Positions 5,194 through 9,930 of a DNA stretch of 9,930 nucleotides are shown in pieces. The position numbers were made by a program, and so were the translations under genes. Numbering within the stretch: position 1 is the first letter of the stretch; each line of letters opens with the position of its first letter. The stretch comes from Accumulibacter sp. (GTDB lineage: Bacteria > Pseudomonadota > Gammaproteobacteria > Burkholderiales > Rhodocyclaceae), in NCBI GenBank assembly GCA_031274075.1, contig JAISQQ010000292.1, forward strand, positions 1-9,930, written 5' to 3'. The notes under the pieces were generated by a model. That model saw only the letters and a program-made list of their open reading frames with translations. It ran no database searches and had not been told where the DNA came from.

Positions 5194-6494
5194 ACGTCAG
5201 GAAATTCGTCGCCCCGTCGGCCAGGGAAGCGTTGCGCAAGGTCAAGGAACTGCTTGGCCCGGATGCCATCATCCTGTCCAATCGCGCCATTTCCGACGGC
5301 GTGGAAATCGTCGCGGTGGCCGCGAGCGATATGGAAAAGATGGTTTCCTCCGAAGAACGGGGAATGGAAGCGCGCCCAGGCGGCGACTACAGCGTGCGTT
5401 TGTCGGCTGCCGCCGCCGCCCTGCCGCCCGCGCCCAGGCCGCCGGCGCGGGAGAGCGCGCCGCCGCCGCTGGCGCCGCGCCCGATGCCGCGCCTCGAGCG
5501 TCCCGCGCCGCGGCCCGCCGCCGCGCCGCCGCCGCAGGCGGAAATCGTTCCCGCCGAGGTCATGGACGAGATTCGCGCCTTGCGCAAGATGGTCGAACAG
5601 CATCTGGCCGGTTTCGCCTGGGGCGAGATCGCGCGTTCCGAGCCGGTGAAGACGGAAATCCTGCGCCAGATGCTCGACGCGGGTTTTTCTCCCCGCCTGG
5701 CGCGCGATCTGCTCGCCGGCCTGCCGCGCGAACTCAACGCCGCCCGCGCGCTCGGCTGGGCCAAGGCCGCCGCCGACCGCTCCCTGCTGACCATCGACGG
5801 CGAAAACGACATCATCGACCGCGGCGGCGTTTACGCCCTGGTCGGGCCGACGGGCGTCGGCAAGACCACCACCACGGCCAAGCTCGCCGCGCGCTGCGTG
5901 CTGCGCCACGGGGCCAACAAGGTGGCGCTGGTCACCACCGACGGCTACCGCATCGGCGCCTACGAGCAATTGAAGATTTACGGGCGTATTCTCGGCGTGT
6001 CGGTCTACCCGGTGAAGGACGCCGAGGATCTGCGCCAGACCCTGGTGAGCCTCGCGCACAAGCACATGGTGCTGATCGACACCATCGGCATGAGCCAGCG
6101 CGACAGCATGGTCGAGGAACAGATCGCCATGTTCGGCTACGGCGGGGTCGGGCGCTTGCTGCTGCTGGCCGCCACCGGCCGCGGCGACACGCTCGACGAC
6201 GTGGTGCATGCCTACAACCGCTCGGATCTCGCCGGCTGCATCCTGAGCAAGGTGGACGAGGCGGCGAGCCTGGCCTGCCCGCTGGACGTGATCATCCGCC
6301 ATCGCCTGCCGCTGCACTACGTTTCCAACGGGCAGCGCGTCCCCGAGGACTTGCATCTGCCCAACCGGGCCTACCTGCTGCACCGGGCGTTCAGGGATCT
6401 GCCCGAATCGTCGCCGCACCGGCTGGACGGCCTCGAACCCCGGCTGGTGATGGCCAGCGCCGCGGGCGCGGCGGGCGGAGGCCGTCATGGCTGA
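5190..6494 (+). CDS. flhF: SRP-type GTPase controlling flagellar placement, FlhF
   Basis: 434 residues. Three parts are visible: an N-terminal B domain (MNVRKFVAPSAREALRKVKE...), a low-complexity Pro/Ala/Arg-rich linker at about residues 75-115, and the NG GTPase domain. GTPase motifs are GPTGVGKTTT at 219-228 (P-loop), TTDGYRIGAYEQLKIYG from 249, DTIGMSQRD at 297-305 (family form of the DTAG motif) and SKVDEA from 353 (equivalent to TKLDEA for guanine recognition). All key residues are present. FlhF relates to Ffh and FtsY; as a GTP-bound membrane dimer it directs the first flagellar structures to the cell pole, and FlhG stimulates its hydrolysis. Its presence suggests polar flagella. It overlaps flhA by four and flhG by eight bases. 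The linker is so GC-rich that long antisense open frames arise. Confidence 0.95.
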   Translation: MNVRKFVAPSAREALRKVKELLGPDAIILSNRAISDGVEIVAVAASDMEKMVSSEERGMEARPGGDYSVRLSAAAAALPPAPRPPARESAPPPLAPRPMPRLERPAPRPAAAPPPQAEIVPAEVMDEIRALRKMVEQHLAGFAWGEIARSEPVKTEILRQMLDAGFSPRLARDLLAGLPRELNAARALGWAKAAADRSLLTIDGENDIIDRGGVYALVGPTGVGKTTTTAKLAARCVLRHGANKVALVTTDGYRIGAYEQLKIYGRILGVSVYPVKDAEDLRQTLVSLAHKHMVLIDTIGMSQRDSMVEEQIAMFGYGGVGRLLLLAATGRGDTLDDVVHAYNRSDLAGCILSKVDEAASLACPLDVIIRHRLPLHYVSNGQRVPEDLHLPNRAYLLHRAFRDLPESSPHRLDGLEPRLVMASAAGAAGGGRHG

Positions 6495-7374
6495 GCATTA
6501 TGCCGACCAGGCGGCCGGGCTGCGGCGCCTGTTCGCCCCCCGGAGCCTGCGCGTCGTCAGCTTCGTCGCCGGCAGCCCCGGCGTCGGCAAGAGCCTGCTG
6601 GTCGCCAACGTGGCGGCCTGCCTGGCGCAGGTGGGCCAGGCCGTGCTGGTGTTCGACGAAAACGCCGGGCAGAGAAGCATCGCGTCGTGCTTCGGCGCCG
6701 CCGCGCGCTACGACCTGTCGCAGGTCATCGATCGCCGCAAGAGCATGGCCGAGGTCCTGCTCGGCGTCGCGCCGGGAATCCAGGTATTGCCCGCCGCCGG
6801 CGCGGCCGGACAGTTCGCCCGGCTGAGCGAGGCGCAGGGGCGGGCGCTGGCCGCGGGACTCGGCGCGCTGGACGAGCCGCCGGACGTGATCCTGGTCGAC
6901 ACCTCCCCGGATCACCCGCTCGGTTTTTCGCCGCTGGGGCTGGCCGCGCACGACACCGTCATCGTGATGGCGCCGACGCCCGCGTCGATCACCGACGCCT
7001 ACGCCCTGATCAAGAAAGTGAGCCTTTGCTACGCCAAGCGCGGCTACCGCGTGCTGGTCAACGGCGCGCGCAGCGCTAAGGAGGGCCGCACGGTCTTCGG
7101 CAACATCGCGCGGGTGACGCACGGCCAGCGCTTCGCGCGCCTGGAGTTCGCCGGCTGCGTGCCGCTCGACGAGCACCTGCCGCGCGCGGCCGCGCTGTGC
7201 CAGCCGGTGGGCGGCCTGTATCCGGAATCGCCCGCGGCCAAGGCGTGCCGCGCGCTGACGGGCGATCTGCTGGATTGGCCGCTGCCGGAAGAGGAATCCG
7301 GCGGAATCGAGCAATTCGTCCGGCACCTGCTACACTTGAGCCGTCAAATCGATCCGGTCGCCATTTACGCCTGA
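6487..7374 (+). CDS. flhG: MinD-like flagellar number regulator FlhG (FleN/YlxH family), variant P-loop
   Basis: 295 residues, typical length. ADQAAGLRRLF contains DQAxxLR at residues 7-13, the motif through which FlhG of Bacillus is known to activate the FlhF GTPase. The MinD/ParA fold follows. The P-loop reads GSPGVGKS (29-36), whereas MinD-type ATPases have GKGGVGKT: the signature lysine is serine and the first Gly is Pro, while the Walker lysine K35 and S36 remain. The switch I region is VLVFDENAG (D57, usually DxDxG) and Walker B is ILVDTSPD (D138). ATP binding may persist, but dimer-coupled hydrolysis is questionable. FlhG normally limits flagellar number and interacts with FlhF and, in some bacteria, with FleQ or FliM. 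A short C-terminal helix could serve membrane contact. It overlaps flhF by eight bases and ends 12 bases before fliA. Confidence 0.9.
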   Translation: MAEHYADQAAGLRRLFAPRSLRVVSFVAGSPGVGKSLLVANVAACLAQVGQAVLVFDENAGQRSIASCFGAAARYDLSQVIDRRKSMAEVLLGVAPGIQVLPAAGAAGQFARLSEAQGRALAAGLGALDEPPDVILVDTSPDHPLGFSPLGLAAHDTVIVMAPTPASITDAYALIKKVSLCYAKRGYRVLVNGARSAKEGRTVFGNIARVTHGQRFARLEFAGCVPLDEHLPRAAALCQPVGGLYPESPAAKACRALTGDLLDWPLPEEESGGIEQFVRHLLHLSRQIDPVAIYA

Positions 7375-7386
7375 CCGGCACGGAAC

Positions 7387-8130
7387 ATGTATAACGCGGC
7401 GGGCCAGTTCAACAAAGATCAGATGGTGCGGCGTTTCGCTCCCCTCGTGAAGCGCGTCGCCTATCACCTGATGGCGCGTCTTCCGGCCAGCGTCCTGATC
7501 GACGATCTGGTGCAGAACGGCATGATCGGGCTGCTCGACGCCATCGACCGCTTCGAGGCGGGGAAGGGAGCGCAGTTTGAAACCTACGCCGTGCAGCGCG
7601 TGCGCGGCGCGATGCTCGACGGCCTGCGCGACAACGATTGGCTCCCGCGCCGCCTGCGCCGGGAGCTGCGCCAGATCGAGCAGACGATTGCCCGGCTCGA
7701 GCAGGAGTTGGGGCGTCCGCCTTCGGAAGACGAACTCGCCGCGGCGCTGGGCGTCTCCCTGGCCGGCTATCAGAAAACGCTGCAGGACGCGCGCGGACGC
7801 CAGGTGATCTCGTTCGAGGATATGATCGACGAGGACGGCGAGGATTTTCTCGAACGGCATTATGCCGACGACGAAGGAGATCCCGCCAGAATCCTGGAAG
7901 ACCAGGATGTGAAAAAGCGGCTCGTGCGCGGCATCGAGTCGCTTCCCGAGCGGGAAAAACTGGTGATGGCCCTGCATTACGAGCAGGACCTCAATCTGCG
8001 CGAGATCGGAGAAGTCATGGGCGTGAGCGAAGGGCGCGTCAGCCAGATGCACGCGCAGGCGGTCGCCCGCCTGCGCGTGCGCCTCTTCAAGGATTCCAGT
8101 ACCAGGAAGAAAGCCAGGAAGAATGGATAA
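7387..8130 (+). CDS. fliA: RNA polymerase sigma factor for flagellar operons, FliA (sigma-28)
   Basis: 247 residues, within the usual range. Sigma region 2 spans about residues 15-85, including IDDLVQNGMIGLLDAIDRF (residues 38-56), and region 3 about 100-150 (RELRQIEQTIARLEQELGRPPSEDELAAALGV in part: opening RELRQIEQ, closing LAAALGV). Region 4 has the helix-turn-helix LNLREIGEVMGVSEGRVSQM from residue 202. FliA directs polymerase to late flagellar promoters and is held by FlgM until the hook is complete; no flgM is in the window. The C-terminus carries a basic tail (STRKKARKNG) longer than the usual end after the HTH helix. Only GGAA one base before the ATG serves as a ribosome site, so translation may depend on coupling to flhG, 12 bases upstream. 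The MYNAAG...NKDQMVRRFAPLVKRVAY start fits FliA proteins. Its end overlaps motC by eight bases. Confidence 0.95.
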   Translation: MYNAAGQFNKDQMVRRFAPLVKRVAYHLMARLPASVLIDDLVQNGMIGLLDAIDRFEAGKGAQFETYAVQRVRGAMLDGLRDNDWLPRRLRRELRQIEQTIARLEQELGRPPSEDELAAALGVSLAGYQKTLQDARGRQVISFEDMIDEDGEDFLERHYADDEGDPARILEDQDVKKRLVRGIESLPEREKLVMALHYEQDLNLREIGEVMGVSEGRVSQMHAQAVARLRVRLFKDSSTRKKARKNG

Positions 8131-8863
8131 GATCAGCGTTCTCGGCCTGTTGACCGGCATCGCGGCCATCGTCGGCGGGCAAGTGCTCGAAGGTGGGCAC
8201 GTCGCTTCCCTGGTGCAGCCGACGGCGCTGCTAATCGTGCTCGGCGGAACGATGGGCGCGGTCATGCTGCAAAGTCCCTACGCCACCTTCGCGCGCGGCG
8301 TGCGCATGGTCCTCTGGGTCTGGTATCCGCCGCTGGCCGACTACCGGCAATCGATCCGGCAAATTGCCGGCTGGAGCCAGCTTTCCCGGCGCGAGGGCCT
8401 GCTGGCGCTGGAAAACAGCATCGGGCAGATCAAGGACGTTTTCGCGCGCAAGGGCCTGCAACTGCTGGTCGACGGCGCCGAGCCGGAACGCCTGCGCGAG
8501 GTGCTCGAAGTCGACATCGGCACCTACGAGCAGGAACTGAAGCTGTCCGCGCGCGTCTGGGAAGCCGCCGGCGGCTATTCGCCGACCATCGGCATCCTCG
8601 GCGCGGTGCTCGGGCTGATCCACGTCATGGAAAACCTTTCCGATCCGTCGAAACTCGGGGCGGGCATCGCCGTGGCCTTCGTCGCGACGATCTACGGCGT
8701 CGGCCTGGCCAACCTGGTCTTCCTGCCGATAGCGAACAAGCTCAAGGCGCACATCGACCGCCTCGTCGTCCAGCGCGAGATGATCGTCGACGGGCTGGTC
8801 GGCATCGCCAACGGCGACAATCCGCGCATCATCGAAGGCCGTCTGCAGGGATACATCTTCTAG
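8123..8863 (+). CDS. motC: Flagellar stator subunit, MotA/MotC family
   Basis: 246 residues, the same as Pseudomonas MotC as I recall it, and shorter than E. coli MotA (about 295). Membrane segments lie near residues 5-22, 30-48, 148-168 and 180-203. The two prolines that matter for torque in MotA-family proteins are seen: GGYSPTIG with P154 at the start of segment 3 and NLVFLPIANK with P202 at the end of segment 4. The cytoplasmic loop (about 60-145) carries charged residues around FARKGLQLLVDGAEPERLRE that correspond to the FliG-contact face. It forms the ion channel with the MotB-like product of the next gene. In the Pseudomonas order, chemotaxis genes separate fliA and motC; here the gene starts eight bases inside fliA. 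I chose MotC rather than MotA from length, LLTGIAAIVGGQVLEGG start and context. Confidence 0.9.
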   Translation: MDKISVLGLLTGIAAIVGGQVLEGGHVASLVQPTALLIVLGGTMGAVMLQSPYATFARGVRMVLWVWYPPLADYRQSIRQIAGWSQLSRREGLLALENSIGQIKDVFARKGLQLLVDGAEPERLREVLEVDIGTYEQELKLSARVWEAAGGYSPTIGILGAVLGLIHVMENLSDPSKLGAGIAVAFVATIYGVGLANLVFLPIANKLKAHIDRLVVQREMIVDGLVGIANGDNPRIIEGRLQGYIF

Positions 8864-8864
8864 C

Positions 8865-9656
8865 ATGGCGCGCCGACAAAAACGCGAGGACTCGCACGAC
8901 AACCACGAGCGCTGGCTGGTGTCGTACGCGGATTTCATCACCTTGCTGTTCGCCTTCTTCGTGGTCATGTACGCCCTGTCCACGGTCAACGAAGGAAAGT
9001 ACCGCATCCTCAGCGATTCGATGACCGCGGCGTTCCGCAACGTCCAGGTCAACAGCTCGACGCCCCTGCCGGTCGTGGTGACGCCGCCGATCCCCATCCC
9101 CAGGGCGCAGAGACCGAGCCTGGCGGCAAGGCAGGCGGAGGCCGAAAGGCAGAAGCGCCGCGAGAAGATGCGCAGCGTGGCCCGGGAACTGCTCGAAGCC
9201 ATGGCGCCCCTGATCGAAGAAGGCAAGGTGCGGGTCATCGAGACCGAGCGCGGCGTCACCATCGAAATCAACGACAGCATCCTGTTCGCCGCCGGGCAGG
9301 CCATCCTCAATCCGCTGTCGTCCCGGGCGATGCGCGCCGTCGCCCAGGTGCTGGCCCCGACGGATTTCCCGATCACCATCGAAGGACATACCGACAACAC
9401 GCCGATCCACACCCCGCAGTTTCCGTCCAACTGGGAACTCTCGGCGGTGCGCGCGACGACCGTGCTGCGCCTGTTCATCGAGTCGGGCGTTCCCCCCGAC
9501 CGGCTCACCGCGATCGGCTACGCCGACACCCGCCCCGTCGAGCCCAACCTCCTGGCCGAGGGACGCGCGCGCAACCGGCGGGTAACGATCCTGATCGATT
9601 CGCGCGAGGCGGAGCAAGGCCGCGAGATCGACGTGGAAAACCCGCCCGCGCCATGA
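8865..9656 (+). CDS. motD: Flagellar stator subunit, MotB/MotD family with OmpA-like domain
   Basis: 263 residues. A short basic N-terminus precedes WLVSYADFITLLFAFFVVMY, the single membrane helix (about residues 17-38) with the essential channel aspartate D23. A periplasmic linker rich in Pro and Arg (about 60-100) and a helical stretch follow, then an OmpA-type peptidoglycan-binding domain from about 115 to 250, with EGHTDNTPI at 173-181 and the NWELSAVRA and GYADTRPVEPN...RNRRV signatures. The protein anchors the stator to peptidoglycan. Only one base separates it from the motC stop. No good ribosome site lies in the usual window (AGGGA is about 14 bases away), so translational coupling is likely. 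It ends at TGA just before the heptamer palindrome. Whether the stator uses protons or sodium cannot be decided here. Confidence 0.92.
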   Translation: MARRQKREDSHDNHERWLVSYADFITLLFAFFVVMYALSTVNEGKYRILSDSMTAAFRNVQVNSSTPLPVVVTPPIPIPRAQRPSLAARQAEAERQKRREKMRSVARELLEAMAPLIEEGKVRVIETERGVTIEINDSILFAAGQAILNPLSSRAMRAVAQVLAPTDFPITIEGHTDNTPIHTPQFPSNWELSAVRATTVLRLFIESGVPPDRLTAIGYADTRPVEPNLLAEGRARNRRVTILIDSREAEQGREIDVENPPAP

Positions 9657-9659
9657 TCC

Positions 9660-9748
9660 GGAAGACAGAGGACAGAAGACAGAAGACAGTAATATTTGCG
9701 GGCGCGAAGCGCCCGGTAACTGGACTGTCCTCTGTCCTCTGTCTTCTG
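9660..9748. repeat. Palindromic GARGACA heptamer array with central GC hairpin; possible bidirectional terminator or MITE/REP-like element
   Basis: On the left, four tandem heptamers of the form GA(A/G)GACA run from 9661 to about 9690. On the right, the complementary heptamers run from 9724 to 9748. The arms 9666-9690 and 9724-9748 match as inverted repeats at 22 of 25 positions. Between them lies a perfect hairpin CGGGCGC-GAA-GCGCCCG (9699-9715) whose GCGAAGC core is a known unusually stable DNA mini-hairpin. The unit fills nearly all the space between the convergent motD and flgN genes. It has no coding capacity and no T-run. Confidence 0.7.
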
Positions 9749-9756
9749 AACCACGC

Positions 9757-9930
9757 TCAAACGCTGTCGTCGATCCGCCGGTCTCCCGAAGTCGTCGAGC
9801 GTCCGTCGGGGCCGTAGAGATCCAGGCGGCTTTCCTTGCGCAGCAGGATTTCGAGCGCCTGGCCGGTATATTGCATGTGCAACTGGATCAACTGCCCGTT
9901 CAGGCGATTGAGTTCCTTCGCCTGCGCGGT
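9757..9930 (-). CDS. flgN: Flagellar filament-junction chaperone FlgN, C-terminal part (gene continues past the window)
   Basis: Reading the minus strand from 9930 gives 57 residues and a TGA stop (complement at 9757-9759). The protein contains KELNRLNGQLIQLHMQYTGQ, then ALEILLRKES and LDLYGPDGRS. FlgN-family proteins end with this pattern: a long helix with a LN..NG.LI motif, then an A(L/I).(I/V)L helix, and LYGPDG near the terminus. FlgN is the cytoplasmic export chaperone for the hook-filament junction proteins FlgK and FlgL. The N-terminal part, start codon and any flgM neighbour lie beyond the right edge. It is convergent with motD, separated by the heptamer palindrome. Its reading frame is open to the edge with normal codon use. 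Confidence 0.8.
   Translation of the reverse strand, partial: TAQAKELNRLNGQLIQLHMQYTGQALEILLRKESRLDLYGPDGRSTTSGDRRIDDSV

Noticed and set aside
4872..6488. 538-codon minus-strand open frame opposite flhA/flhF
   Set aside because: Same antisense shadow effect over the GC-rich flhF linker; no domain recognised.
5108..6826. 572-codon plus-strand frame across flhF and flhG
   Set aside because: Out of frame with flhF and flhG, which have complete motifs; the product is an Arg/Ala/Pro-rich low-complexity string.
9660..9748. CRISPR array
   Set aside because: The repeats are contiguous seven-base units without spacers, arranged as an inverted pair.

Overview
The window looks like chromosomal DNA of a GC-rich flagellated betaproteobacterium. 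A Rhodocyclales-like relative (Azoarcus, Thauera or Dechloromonas type) is my best guess. The reasons are the order flhB-flhA-flhF-flhG-fliA-motC-motD with flgN convergent to it, a FlhDC-type operator in front of flhB, and strong GC bias at third codon positions. The genus call is inference only.

Left part (about 1-1730) reads as a remnant of an integrative and conjugative element (ICE). It holds a LysR-type regulator, a 417-base non-coding stretch full of inverted and direct repeats, an intact alpA-like excisionase/activator gene, and a strong ribosome binding site followed by only the first 14 codons of a ParA ATPase, broken inside its Walker A motif. From memory, LysR regulator + alpA + parA resembles the start of the regulatory module that controls transfer in ICEclc-type elements. 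No integrase, attachment site or conjugation gene is visible.

The junction (1731-1967) has no gene. It carries an intrinsic terminator (1808-1835), then a sharply AT-rich promoter block: an inverted repeat AAATAAAG-N10-CTTTATTT fitting the FlhD4C2 box, a perfect TATAAT, and a duplicated GGAAGCTG that includes the flhB ribosome binding site.

Right part (1968-9656) is one tightly packed flagellar operon. flhB and flhA form the core of the type III export gate. flhF and flhG control flagellar placement and number. fliA is sigma-28. motC and motD are a MotA/MotB-family stator pair. Most genes overlap by 4-8 bases or are separated by 1-12 bases, so they are probably co-transcribed from the flhB promoter and translationally coupled. 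Unlike Pseudomonas, no chemotaxis genes lie between fliA and motC. FlhG lacks the signature lysine of its MinD-like P-loop yet keeps the N-terminal DQAxxLR motif known to act on FlhF.

At the end, motD and a convergent, truncated flgN (9757-9930, minus strand) are separated by a palindromic array: GARGACA heptamers on both sides of a compact GC hairpin. It may be a bidirectional terminator, a MITE/REP-like repeat, or both.
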